From Dehalogenimonas formicexedens (GTDB lineage Bacteria > Chloroflexota > Dehalococcoidia > Dehalococcoidales > Dehalococcoidaceae): DNA of 64,000 nucleotides. The notes below the pieces were generated by a model. It did no database searches and was not told where the DNA came from. It worked only from the letters and a program-made list of their open reading frames with translations. Below are positions 9,021-18,194 of the stretch, in pieces. Location: assembly GCF_001953175.1 (NCBI RefSeq), contig NZ_CP018258.1:1826210-1890209 (forward strand), in the 5' to 3' direction. How positions within the stretch are numbered: position 1 is the stretch's first letter; each line of letters starts with the position of its first letter. The position numbers and the translations under genes were made by a program.

Positions 9021-9176
9021 TCAGCGGTCCAGAAAACGATTGATCCCGCCGGCGTGAAAATTGCTTTCAGGACTTCTTTCCGGCGTCTCCCTGGACCTTA
9101 CCGGCGATTGCTCCGGCTTGGGTTCGGTCAACCATAAAAATACGCCTAGCGCCGCAATGATGAGAATGATCCACAT
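9021..9176 (-). CDS. Small single-pass membrane protein (51 aa)
   Basis: Starts MWIILIIAALGVFLWLTEP: one hydrophobic segment at residues 2-16, then a charged Pro/Ser/Arg-rich tail. The start was chosen because AAAGGGGGC lies just upstream of this ATG; a longer in-frame reading up to 9446 crosses repeat-like, non-conserved sequence. No function is known. It may be transcribed with the receiver gene that follows. Confidence 0.6.
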   Translation of the reverse strand: MWIILIIAALGVFLWLTEPKPEQSPVRSRETPERSPESNFHAGGINRFLDR

Positions 9177-9355
9177 GGCATGCCCCCTTTGTTTATGGTA
9201 AGAAGCATAACGGACCATCCCGGGGGCGGTATCCGCGGTTAGGCGGGATTTGGGGTGGACGGAGGAGGGGTTTTTAATTGGCCATTCGGCCAGTATCGGA
9301 ATCCAAAACCCGCCCCTCAATAAAAGTGGAACTACGCGGTCAGGAGCGTTTTTGG

Positions 9356-12304
9356 CTAGAAGAACCTGCCGTGCTGACGGACGCGGGCTTTGTACCATTC
9401 CAGCAAACCAATCGGAATCAGCGCAAAAACCAGCGCAACTATCCAATCCGCCGCGGTCAGACGTATTATCTCCAGATTGATGGAGAGGCTATTATTCAGG
9501 AATGCCTGAAGCCCTGGAAAATACATGAGAGCCAGGTGAAAGACCGGAACGAACGCCAGAAACGGCCAGACAAACAAGTAATTGTCATCCTTGAGGGTTC
9601 TGAACGCCGATTTGTTCAAACGGCGTAAGGACAACACGAGCAAGGTCTCGCTCAACAGCGCCACGGTCAGCAGCAAGGTGCGGGCCTTGGCTTGCGCCCA
9701 TCCAACCGGGTCCAGGGCTCCGCCACCGAAATCCGGAACTGTTCCCAGGTGGTTACCGTCCATGACCGGCACCAGCCCGGAAGAAGCAAAAAGGTAGGTC
9801 AATGAAAGCACCGCGGCCAGCGATACGATGAACAGCGCCATTGCCGATGTTGTTCTCCGGTTGAAAATGTCCTCGCCGTCGCGGGGTTTTTCGGACATGA
9901 CGTCTCGGCTTAGACGGTCCGAGATGAAGGCCAGCGGCGGGATGGCGTGCGCCGTGGTAAAGATGTATATCCTCTGCCAGGAGTTCAAAAGACTGAAATC
10001 CGGAATAAAGGAAGCGCCGAAATAGACCAGCGCTTCTGCCGCGTTGACAGCGATGTAGAAAAAGATGAGCGACCGGATCTTTTGAAAAAGTCCCCGCCCT
10101 TCACGGATTCCCACCACCACTGAATTGAAAGAGTCATCGGCGATGATCATATCCGACGACTGTTTGGCTACATCGGTCCCGGTCACGCCCATGGCAATAC
10201 CGACATCCGCTGTCGACAGAGCAGGCGCATCGTTCACCCCGTCCCCGGTGACGGCGACGGTTCGGTTGGATTGCTTGTACCGCCGGACAATGGCCATCTT
10301 ATCCTCGGGCGAGACCCGGGCGAAGACCGAGGTTTTGAGAAATTCTTCGTCGGTGAGGCGGTTATCGTACGCCGCAAAAGCCAGATCGCCGTCACGGACG
10401 ATTCCGACCTGGCCGGCAATGCTGCGGGCGGTTTCCAGGCTGTCGCCGGTGACCATGACCGACCGGATGCCGGCTTTCCCGGCCTCGGCGACCGAGTCCA
10501 GGACGCCATCCCGGGGAGGGTCAATGATGGCGACGAAACCGAGGTAGGTAAGGCCGCTTTCGACCGAATCCCTAGACAATGATTGCGTAGCCCCATCGAT
10601 ATACTTGAAAGCCAGCGAAATGACCCGGTAGCCGTGAGCGGCGAACGCCTCCGCTTTCTTTATAAGGTAGCCTTTTTCTTGATCGCCGAGAGCCACGGTT
10701 TCATTGACCGTGCCGGTGACCAGGGATGAACACTTTTCGAGCACTCTTTCAGTGGCGCCTTTGGTAAAGACTTCAACTTTTACGGTCCTGCCGCCCGCGA
10801 AAACCTTGCTCACCCGCTTCAGATTCGAGTCAAAAGGGAAAGAGGCGATTTCACGGAAAATCGACCGGAAATAATTCTCGTCCAGGCCTGATTTGCGGAA
10901 AAGGGTCAGGATGGCGGCATCGGTGGTGTCGCCTACGGCGCAATACGACGCCTCCTCGGCCGTTCCACCGGCATTTTTGTTCAAGACTTTAACTATCGAA
11001 CTCTCATTGTTCAACATGCCCGAGACCAGCACCATTTCCAGCGCCGACCCAGGGCCGACCGATGCGGCTGGCCTGGAATCCGGCACCTGGTCGAATTCGA
11101 CTCCGACCGCTGACTCAGGTGCGTCTGCAGCGACAAACAAGCGCCCGGCCGGATCGAAACCGGTACCTGTGGCGCCAAAAATGTGATCGGCGCCCTTAAT
11201 TTCGGGCAGGCTGAGCCATCTGACCGTCATCTCGTTTTTGGTGATCGTCCCTGTTTTATCGGTGCACACCACCGAAACGCGTCCCAGGCTCTCCACCGCC
11301 GACAGGTCCCTGATCACCACCTGGTGCCTGGCCATAGCCAGGGTTCCCGCGAGTAAGATTACGGTGGTCAGCAAGGGAATGTTGATGGGCATGATGCTCA
11401 TCGAGGTAATGAGGCTCCGGGAGGCGGTTTCAGCCAGCAAATGAGTGTTGAAGACTCCGCCCGCCACAAGTTCTCCGTCCCGGTACAATGAAACCAGGTG
11501 GTAGGCCAGTGAAATCAGCAGATACACCGCCACCGCCGAGGCGAGATAGCGGGCTACCTTGTTTACTTTTTGCCTGAGCGGGATGTCGCCGGTGTTCAAC
11601 CTGGTTACGGTTTCGGCGATGCTGCCAAGGCGCGTCCGGCTGCCGGTGGCGATCACAAGCGCGATCGCATTGCCCGACGTAACGTATGTTCCCAAGTAAA
11701 CCATGTTTCCGTTTTCTGAAACTGAAGAGGCGTTCTCCGAGGTCTTTTCCACTGGGACGGATTCTCCAGTCAACGGCGCTTCGTTCACGGTTAGGAACGA
11801 TGCCTTGATGAGCCTCGAATCCGCCGGCACCCGGTCGCCCTGCTCCAGTTTTATCAGGTCCCCCGGAACCAGCGCCTCCGATCTCAGTTCTTTGATCTGG
11901 CCATCTCGGATGACCTTGCTTTTAGGCGGAGACATGTTCTCCAGGGCTTCAAGTTTCTTCTGCGCCCGGATCTGTTGAATGATAGCCACAGCCGCGTTGA
12001 GCACGATGAAAACGATCCAGAAGGTTACCTGCCCCCACAAATCGGGCAGGACAAAGATCGCCAGAAGGGCCAGAATAGAGGTGATAATCAGGTAGATATT
12101 GACCAGCCAGTTGAGGAGGGGGGCAATGTAGACCTGGAACAGGTTACGCGGCGGCCTTGGAATAAGGTTTGGCCCGTACTTATCGAACCTAATTCCAGCC
12201 TCAGCCTGGGTGAGGCCCGAATTTATGTCGGTGCCGAACCGGCGCAGCAGTTCCTCAAGCGATTCCGTGGAATTTTCGGAAACCATCGGACATTTTATAA
12301 ACAA
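9356..12304 (-). CDS. P-type cation-transporting ATPase with atypical PINIP motif
   Basis: A 982-residue pump. It has an N-terminal cation-ATPase domain, an actuator domain with LTGESVPVEK, the phosphorylation motif CTDKTGTITKNE, an N-domain with FTKGATERVL and the hinge MVTGDSLETA ... TGDGVNDAPAL. About ten membrane segments are visible. Overall shape is P2-like (Ca/Mg/Na-type), but the M4 segment reads IMPINIPLL where P2 pumps have IPEGLP; the Pro-x-x-x-Pro spacing is nearer to P3A proton pumps (PIAMP). The acidic residue that coordinates Ca in P2A pumps is therefore absent, so the ion cannot be assigned. The upstream region faces the divergent protease gene. Confidence 0.9.
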   Translation of the reverse strand: MFIKCPMVSENSTESLEELLRRFGTDINSGLTQAEAGIRFDKYGPNLIPRPPRNLFQVYIAPLLNWLVNIYLIITSILALLAIFVLPDLWGQVTFWIVFIVLNAAVAIIQQIRAQKKLEALENMSPPKSKVIRDGQIKELRSEALVPGDLIKLEQGDRVPADSRLIKASFLTVNEAPLTGESVPVEKTSENASSVSENGNMVYLGTYVTSGNAIALVIATGSRTRLGSIAETVTRLNTGDIPLRQKVNKVARYLASAVAVYLLISLAYHLVSLYRDGELVAGGVFNTHLLAETASRSLITSMSIMPINIPLLTTVILLAGTLAMARHQVVIRDLSAVESLGRVSVVCTDKTGTITKNEMTVRWLSLPEIKGADHIFGATGTGFDPAGRLFVAADAPESAVGVEFDQVPDSRPAASVGPGSALEMVLVSGMLNNESSIVKVLNKNAGGTAEEASYCAVGDTTDAAILTLFRKSGLDENYFRSIFREIASFPFDSNLKRVSKVFAGGRTVKVEVFTKGATERVLEKCSSLVTGTVNETVALGDQEKGYLIKKAEAFAAHGYRVISLAFKYIDGATQSLSRDSVESGLTYLGFVAIIDPPRDGVLDSVAEAGKAGIRSVMVTGDSLETARSIAGQVGIVRDGDLAFAAYDNRLTDEEFLKTSVFARVSPEDKMAIVRRYKQSNRTVAVTGDGVNDAPALSTADVGIAMGVTGTDVAKQSSDMIIADDSFNSVVVGIREGRGLFQKIRSLIFFYIAVNAAEALVYFGASFIPDFSLLNSWQRIYIFTTAHAIPPLAFISDRLSRDVMSEKPRDGEDIFNRRTTSAMALFIVSLAAVLSLTYLFASSGLVPVMDGNHLGTVPDFGGGALDPVGWAQAKARTLLLTVALLSETLLVLSLRRLNKSAFRTLKDDNYLFVWPFLAFVPVFHLALMYFPGLQAFLNNSLSINLEIIRLTAADWIVALVFALIPIGLLEWYKARVRQHGRFF

Positions 12305-12448
12305 TCACACCGCAATAATCAAACGGGTCTAATTCTGTCGATATTTCACATCCTAACTTTGGAGCCGATCAAGCGTTAATACTGTTAAGCTTAGCCTTGT
12401 GTTAGAATACGAAGCAATCTTGCCAAAGGCAGGTAGAACGCCCGAATA

Positions 12449-13408
12449 ATGGCGACACCCAAAAAAACCCGTCAAATCAACCCCATAGTCTGGGGACTAC
12501 TATTATTCGTCATCGCCCAGGTGCTGACCCTGCTTTTGGTCAACCGGATCGATCCATTCCTGGACGAAAACAACATCTACGTCCCGAGCCAGCCACCTCA
12601 GGACGTGACCGTCTGGCCCGGCGAGACCACCCTTCCCTCCGGTGAGGTGATCGATGTCCCGGTCTATTCCTCTCTCGGGCCTATCCTGATCTACTTTGCC
12701 GTCGTTGTCGCCATTGTGGGGCTAGTGCTGGCGTTGATCCCGGTCAGGATGTTGAAAACGGTGCTCCGGGGGGTCTTCGCCCTGGTTTTCGGGTGGGGAA
12801 CTTTCATCATGGCAGCCTTGTGGCTGCCTTTTCAGGTCGCGATCGTAATGGCCCTGGCCGTCAGCGTTATCTGGTTTTTCATCCCCCGCGTGTGGTTCCA
12901 CGATGCCGCGCTGGTCATATCATTCGTGAGCCTCGGTGCGGTCTTCGGCAGGTTCATTACGCCGTGGACCGGCATGATCATCATAGGCGCCCTGGCGGTC
13001 TACGACTTTGTCGCGGTCAAGTCCGGTTTCATGGTGTGGATGGCCGACAAAATGACTCAGACCGCGGCGCTGCCGGCATTGGTCATTCCGCGTTATGCCG
13101 GCGAATGGGGGGACAGCATCAAGGAACGAGGCGTCCAAACCCTCGTCCAGACCGAACCCGCCGACCGGAAGTATTCGATCATCGGCGGAGGCGATATCAG
13201 CTTCCCCTGCCTGCTCACCGCTTCGGTTTATTTTTCCCAGGCGCAAGGCCTGGCGCCCGGAATTATCATGGCCATCGCCGGGACCGCCGGCCTGGGCGGC
13301 GCCTATCTTATCCAAAAATTCATCGTGAAGGGCAAACCGGTTCCCGCGCTGCCACCCATAGCCGTTTGCACCCTTATCGGCCTTTTCATCATCCGTTCAA
13401 TCTGGTAA
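12449..13408 (+). CDS. Presenilin/signal-peptide-peptidase-like aspartyl protease
   Basis: A 319-residue polytopic membrane protein with about nine hydrophobic segments. The three signatures of family A22 intramembrane proteases are in order: VYDFVAV (catalytic Asp 1), GGGDISFP (the GxGD motif, catalytic Asp 2) and PALPPIA (the PAL motif). It resembles the archaeal presenilin homologues more than the eukaryotic ones in length and spacing. Such enzymes cut transmembrane helices within the bilayer; the substrate is unknown. It is preceded by AGGCAGG and diverges from the P-type ATPase. A PAS kinase gene follows 120 bases downstream, but no functional link is evident. Confidence 0.85.
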   Translation: MATPKKTRQINPIVWGLLLFVIAQVLTLLLVNRIDPFLDENNIYVPSQPPQDVTVWPGETTLPSGEVIDVPVYSSLGPILIYFAVVVAIVGLVLALIPVRMLKTVLRGVFALVFGWGTFIMAALWLPFQVAIVMALAVSVIWFFIPRVWFHDAALVISFVSLGAVFGRFITPWTGMIIIGALAVYDFVAVKSGFMVWMADKMTQTAALPALVIPRYAGEWGDSIKERGVQTLVQTEPADRKYSIIGGGDISFPCLLTASVYFSQAQGLAPGIIMAIAGTAGLGGAYLIQKFIVKGKPVPALPPIAVCTLIGLFIIRSIW

Positions 13409-13527
13409 ACCGGCAGTTGTGCCGCCAGCCTCGCAGGGATTAAAATCTTCTTTGCCGCATGGGCATCGCAGATACCGGCTATCGCCGTCTGCCTGCTTGA
13501 AAGCGATAACGATCCCTGGCTGAAAAG

Positions 13528-15969
13528 GTGTCGGAAACCGGATTGAACACTGAACCTAACAATGATTCTTCTGACAATCAGGCGCCCGGACTGTTCGGCC
13601 GATCACTGATCGGCTTCATTCGGGGCCGGGTAATGTACGATAAAAGCTCCGCACCGATCGATTACGAGATTGTCGATGTGAATGATGCCTTATTGAGCTA
13701 TGCCGGCCTCGCCAGGGAGGAAGTAATCGGCCGTAGTGCGTCAACCCTCTGTGGCCAGCGGAAACTCGCGCTTCCCCCTCTTGATTTTATTACGAAGACT
13801 GTGGCGTCCGGTGAACCCCGGATCTCCGAGTTGTTCTTAGAAAGTTCAAACGGGCGGCTTTCAATAGCAGCTTGCCGCCTGTCGCCCGGCGAATTCAATG
13901 CGATATTCGAAGATATCACCGGCAGAAAGCTAGCCAGTGAGAAACTGGAAGCCGTGGTTGACGAGCGGACCCGGCAGTTGCGGACCGCTAATCAGCAACT
14001 CGCCGCCCGAACTGCTGAAAAAGATAAAATCGAGACGCAATTACGAAACTATCAGGTCCATTTCCGATCTCTTTACGAAAAACTGCCGATCGGATACCAG
14101 TCCCTGGACGCCGAAGGATTTATCCTGGAAGTGAATCCGGCGTGGCTGAACGCCCTGGGGTACGAACAAGATGAGGTGATCGGCCACAGATTTTGTGATT
14201 TCCTGATCCCGGAGCAGGTACCTCTGTTCGTGGAAAGATTCCCCCTGTTCAAAAAACGCGGTGAAATACAAACCGAATTCACTATGCATAGAAAAAACGG
14301 CACTCACGCGTTGATTTCGCTCACCGGAAGAATCGACTACGACTCCGAAGGCGCCTTTACAAAAAGCCACTGCTTCCTCCTGGACATCACCGAGCAGCGC
14401 CGGAACGAAGCGGAAAAGAACAGGTCAGCTTCGTTACCCCCGGTAAATCCGAACCCGGTGATGCAATTATCGCCCCAGGGTAAGATCATCTTTGCCAACA
14501 ACGCCAGCCTCCCGATACTGCAGTACTGGAATACCTCCGTCGGCGGAACGCTCCCGGATTACTGGAAGTCTCAAATCAACGAAATTTTCAGCCGCGGCAA
14601 CATGGAGGACTATGAAATCGAGTGCGGCGGGCGTTTCTTCGATCTTAAAATATTTCCGAACCCGGAGCTTGGCGTTCTCAACCTTTATGCCCTTGAGGTC
14701 ACCAATAAAAAACAGATCGCCAGGGAACTGGCGATCAGCGAAGCCAACTACAGGATGATCTTTGACAACGCCTCCGACGCGATGATCCTGTGGGAGATCC
14801 AGGACGACGGCGTTTATCGCGTCAGGGAAGCCAACCTGACGGCACTGGAACGCTACGGATACACCAAGGAAGAAATGCTAAAGCTGAACGGGTCGGATCT
14901 AAATACCCCCGAGAGCTTCTCCAGGACCTTAGCTGCCGGCGAACAGATGAACAAGACCGGCTATGCCGTTTATGAATTAACCCATAAGACGAAAGCTGGC
15001 AGGTTTATTCCGAGCGAGGTTTACGGACACACCTTCGAACTGGAAGGGAAGCGGGTGGTCATGTCCGTAATCCGCGATATTTCCGAACGCAAGAGGGTTG
15101 AAGCCGAAAGGGCGCGCTACCAGGCTGAACTGGAGGTAAAGGTCGAAGAACGGACCGCGGCTCTATCGGCGGAGATAGCATCCCGGCAAAAAGCGGAGGA
15201 AGCTCTTCAGTCTCTTTACGAACGCGAGCGTTCGCTCAGCCAGGCTTTGAAGCGACAGATCGACGAAAGAATCTTCTTTACCCGGGCGCTGGTACACGAA
15301 CTGAAAACCCCCTTGACGCCGCTCCTTGGTTCGAGTGAAATTATGGCTAAATTGGCCCAGGAAGAACCCTTGATAGGGTTGAGCCGCAATATACGCAGCG
15401 GCGCTTTGCAGCTGCAACAACGGATCGATCAGATGCTTGACCTGGCAAAAAGCGAGGTCGGCCTATTAAAATTAAAGTTGCGGCCCGTCGATCTGGTAGA
15501 GCTGATCAAAGATGTCGCCATGTATACAACCCCGGTGTCTGAAAAAAAGGGGTTGGTGTTCTCAATAAACCTGCCGGGTGCTTTGCCCCGGATTCAAGGT
15601 GAAAAAGAACAGCTCAACCGGGTGCTGCTGAACCTGCTGGACAACGCTTTCAAATATACCCCCAGGGGCGGACAGGTCAGTATCAGCGCCCGCCGGGAAA
15701 AGGGCAAGATTATCGTCGAGGTCACCGATACCGGGATCGGCATTTCACCCGAGAAGCTGAATCGCCTGTTCGTGCCTTACTCCAGAGTGTCGGATGATGA
15801 CTCCGAGTTTGCCGGACTCGGCCTGGGTCTGGCCTTATGCAAAACAATTATCAACCTTCACGGCGGTCAAATCTGGATTGAAAGCCCCGGACGCGGGACA
15901 ACGGTGGGATTCACACTGCCTGTCCGCGCAAAGGCGTTAACAACGGTTAAGGAGGCCCTTGAGCAATGA
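13528..15969 (+). CDS. PAS-domain sensor histidine kinase
   Basis: An 813-residue kinase starting at a GTG 2-3 bases after a GAAAAGG site. At least three PAS-type domains are visible (about 25-130, 170-285 and 405-530), and the second and third are followed by coiled coils (...EERTAALSAEI...). There is no membrane segment, so it is cytosolic. The HisKA box reads ALVHELKTPLTPLLGS with the phospho-accepting His near 590. The HATPase part has LLNLLDNAFKYTPRGG (N box), DTGIGI (G1) and GLGLGLALCK (G2). It overlaps the next gene by four bases, so the two are translated together as a two-component pair. The signal is unknown; no heme or Fe-S ligand motif stands out. Confidence 0.93.
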   Translation: MSETGLNTEPNNDSSDNQAPGLFGRSLIGFIRGRVMYDKSSAPIDYEIVDVNDALLSYAGLAREEVIGRSASTLCGQRKLALPPLDFITKTVASGEPRISELFLESSNGRLSIAACRLSPGEFNAIFEDITGRKLASEKLEAVVDERTRQLRTANQQLAARTAEKDKIETQLRNYQVHFRSLYEKLPIGYQSLDAEGFILEVNPAWLNALGYEQDEVIGHRFCDFLIPEQVPLFVERFPLFKKRGEIQTEFTMHRKNGTHALISLTGRIDYDSEGAFTKSHCFLLDITEQRRNEAEKNRSASLPPVNPNPVMQLSPQGKIIFANNASLPILQYWNTSVGGTLPDYWKSQINEIFSRGNMEDYEIECGGRFFDLKIFPNPELGVLNLYALEVTNKKQIARELAISEANYRMIFDNASDAMILWEIQDDGVYRVREANLTALERYGYTKEEMLKLNGSDLNTPESFSRTLAAGEQMNKTGYAVYELTHKTKAGRFIPSEVYGHTFELEGKRVVMSVIRDISERKRVEAERARYQAELEVKVEERTAALSAEIASRQKAEEALQSLYERERSLSQALKRQIDERIFFTRALVHELKTPLTPLLGSSEIMAKLAQEEPLIGLSRNIRSGALQLQQRIDQMLDLAKSEVGLLKLKLRPVDLVELIKDVAMYTTPVSEKKGLVFSINLPGALPRIQGEKEQLNRVLLNLLDNAFKYTPRGGQVSISARREKGKIIVEVTDTGIGISPEKLNRLFVPYSRVSDDDSEFAGLGLGLALCKTIINLHGGQIWIESPGRGTTVGFTLPVRAKALTTVKEALEQ

Positions 15970-16649
15970 AAATCCTGGTTATCGAGGACGACCGTGATAT
16001 TGTAGATTTCATTTCCCTGGCGCTTGGCATCGGCTGGCCGGGGATTGAAATTGAGGTGGCTGACACTGGAGAAAAAGGCATTGACATGGCCGGGAAGGTC
16101 AAACCTGATGTCGTCACCGTCGATCTCGGGTTACCCGGACTGAACGGCTTTGAAGTCATCAAGTCGATCAGGGTTTTTTCCAAGGTACCGATAATTGTTT
16201 TGACGGTTCGAGGTGAAGAAAAGGACATAGTCAGGGGGTTGGAACTCGGCGCCGACGAGTATGTCGTTAAGCCTTTCGGGCAGATGGAGCTCATCGCCCG
16301 AATCAGGGCGCTTATCCGACGCAACCAGGCAAAGGGCGAACTCAAACCACTGGTCTACGGCAGCCTGACTTTCGACGCGGCGAAGCGGCTGGTGAACACC
16401 GGCGGCAGAGACACTATATTAACGACTACCGAGGCCAATATTTTAGAACAACTCATGTCGAAACCCGGAGAAACGGCCACCCATTCCGCCATCGCGGAAA
16501 AACTCTGGGGTTCGAATTACCCGGAAGCATCGGAAGCGATCAAAGTCCACATCCGTCACATACGGGAAAAGATCGAATCCGATCCGGGCAAACCCCAGAT
16601 AATCCTTACCCGTTTCGGGGTGGGTTACTATCTGGCCAAACCTGTGTAA
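15966..16649 (+). CDS. OmpR-family response regulator
   Basis: A 227-residue partner of the preceding kinase. The receiver has EDD at residues 7-9, the phospho-acceptor Asp in TVDLGLPG (about 53), the Thr in VLTVRGEE and the Lys in YVVKPFG. The C-terminal winged helix (about 130-225) ends in the typical VGYYLAKPV strand and has the recognition-helix region EAIKVHIRHIREKI. It should bind direct repeats in promoters once phosphorylated. Targets are not known from the sequence. The ATG overlaps the kinase stop (ATGA arrangement). Confidence 0.93.
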   Translation: MKILVIEDDRDIVDFISLALGIGWPGIEIEVADTGEKGIDMAGKVKPDVVTVDLGLPGLNGFEVIKSIRVFSKVPIIVLTVRGEEKDIVRGLELGADEYVVKPFGQMELIARIRALIRRNQAKGELKPLVYGSLTFDAAKRLVNTGGRDTILTTTEANILEQLMSKPGETATHSAIAEKLWGSNYPEASEAIKVHIRHIREKIESDPGKPQIILTRFGVGYYLAKPV

Positions 16650-16829
16650 TCAGGCGATTCAGGTTTCGGTGCCTGTATCTCAAAAATGGCTGCCTGTTAA
16701 TAATTATTAATCAGGCTGGTTATTCAGGTTATGCAATCTTAATATATTCCCATTACAAGTAACTGTTTCGTAATTTTAAATACGTGCGTTGGCGGATATA
16801 CCCCTGCCGAATTTCAGGTTATAATTCAG

Positions 16830-17546
16830 GTGTTAATTTATGAACGTATTAAAACGATGGACCTTCTAGTAGTAGCACCAAAGCAAGAGGATACCGATTC
16901 TCCGGCTGCCATATTCAAGATGCTATGGCCGGGCACTAACGTTGTGACCTCTACGAGTTCACAGGAAGCTCTGTCCATCGTTGAAAAGCGGCATCCCGAT
17001 TTTATGCTGCTTAACATCGCCAGCCCCAGCGGAGCCTGGCTTGATCTTATCCGTGACATCCGGCTCTTCTCCGCTGTTCCGCTGGTCGTCGTTTCGAACG
17101 ATGCCAATGAATCCACCATGGTACGTTCCTTTGAACTCGGAGCTGATGACTATTTCGTAAAGCCTTACAAACCATTGGAGCTGGTTCTCAGGACCAAGGC
17201 CATCATCAAGCGGGCGAACGGCTCCAACGAAGGCGAGTCGCTGGTCGTAGGCCTGCTCCGTCTCCATGCCCTGCTGCACCGGGTGTACGTCGGTGACAAG
17301 GAGGTATCCCTTACCCCGACCGAGAACAACATCCTGCGGCACATGATGGAAAATGTCGGGCACATCGTGACCTACAGCAGCCTTGCCCAGCAGGTATGGG
17401 GCGACGATTATCCCGACGCCTCGGCGACCTTAAAAGTCTACATTAAACGCTTAAGGCAAAAACTGGGCGACGATTGCAAGCGGCCTTCGATGATCCTCAA
17501 CGAAACCGGCCTGGGCTACCGCCTGGTGAAACCGATACAGTCCTGA
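16830..17546 (+). CDS. OmpR-like regulator with a degenerate receiver
   Basis: Regulator of 238 residues (229 if the second Met, in MDLLVVAPKQE, is used) built like the preceding gene. The receiver has lost its phosphorylation chemistry: the acidic pocket reads VVAPKQE, and the acceptor position reads LLNIASPSG, with Asn in place of Asp. The Lys of YFVKPYK is kept. The winged-helix domain is intact (TPTENNILRHMM, ATLKVYIKRLRQKL, GLGYRLVKP). It should therefore act without phosphorylation, perhaps by constitutive dimerisation or ligand control. It lies 180 bases after the pair above and is similar enough in its DNA-binding domain to be a diverged copy. Confidence 0.9.
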   Translation: MLIYERIKTMDLLVVAPKQEDTDSPAAIFKMLWPGTNVVTSTSSQEALSIVEKRHPDFMLLNIASPSGAWLDLIRDIRLFSAVPLVVVSNDANESTMVRSFELGADDYFVKPYKPLELVLRTKAIIKRANGSNEGESLVVGLLRLHALLHRVYVGDKEVSLTPTENNILRHMMENVGHIVTYSSLAQQVWGDDYPDASATLKVYIKRLRQKLGDDCKRPSMILNETGLGYRLVKPIQS

Positions 17547-17618
17547 CTTTCTGCCTAAACTTAAAGTCCGGAGCCGCCCTGTTAGCCCTGGGTTCCACCC
17601 GATTCAGATTGCGGCTGC

Positions 17619-18053
17619 TCACAGCGCGTCACGAACCGATTTCGCCCAATTTTTAACACTTGCAGGGTATTTTTCAAGGCCTCCCTCAACAACATCCCTT
17701 ATTGTCATCGTCCAAACCGGAAGGCGGTCATATTCCCCCACTCCAGGACGGCGCGCGGTGATCGGCCAATTCCTGCGGCTGTTCCGCACCTTTTCGCTTT
17801 CCGAGCGGCGAATCGAGTCCGGAGTCCTTCCGTTTCCCAGGAACTCAACGAGAAGACCTTGGGCATGCTCCTACCCTTCCGGGGAGTACCGGCTGGGATG
17901 CTGCAAAAAGTAGCATAGCACGGTCAGGTGATGCACGGCGCCAGCTCCCGCCGGGTCCTCGAAGTCCCAGGCCAGCGCCCGGTGAAAATAAGTTTCACAA
18001 GACAAGCCAGCCGGTAATTCCGCGCCGCACTCATGGCACACAACCGTCATCAT
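17619..18053 (-). pseudogene. DUF5946-family gene interrupted by one in-frame amber codon
   Basis: The frame opens with MMTVVCHECGAELPAG and continues AVHHLTVLCYFLQHPSRYSP, which matches the DUF5946 pattern (CxxC, then HHLTV...LQHPS). A single TAG stands at 17873-17871. Beyond it the same frame stays open for another 83 codons (EHAQGLLVEFL ... YDRLPVWTMTIRDVV ... SVRDAL) and ends at a TGA (17621-17619). The total of about 144 codons fits the family length. One base change (for example TGG to TAG) explains the break. It is either a recent pseudogene, a read-through gene or a sequencing error. DUF5946 has no known function; the cysteine pair suggests metal binding. Confidence 0.75.
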
Positions 18054-18110
18054 CCAATTATGGCACAGGCGGCTTTCTCCGGCACCCCGCCGGCCATCAC
18101 CCGACATAGA

Positions 18111-18166
18111 TTGACGCGAATGATCATTTGGTTTATAATATTTATTGCAAATGATTAGCATTTGCA
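18111..18166 (+). promoter_or_regulatory. fur-feo promoter with overlapping palindromic operator
   Basis: TTGACG (18111-18116), a 17-base spacer and a perfect TATAAT (18134-18139) form a strong sigma-70-type promoter. Immediately downstream, around the predicted start point, lies an inverted repeat with 8-base perfect arms (TGCAAATG at 18146-18153 and CATTTGCA at 18159-18166, 5-base centre). A second small palindrome AATGATCATT lies in the spacer (18119-18128). The placement suggests repression of fur and the feo genes by a Fur/DtxR-type protein, probably autoregulation. Confidence 0.7.
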
Positions 18167-18194
18167 TATCAGCGACAGTTCCATGGAGGCAAAC

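Noticed and set aside
9177-9446. N-terminal extension of the 51-residue membrane protein
   Set aside because: The open frame continues upstream, but the sequence includes repeat-like DNA and the Shine-Dalgarno fits the inner ATG.
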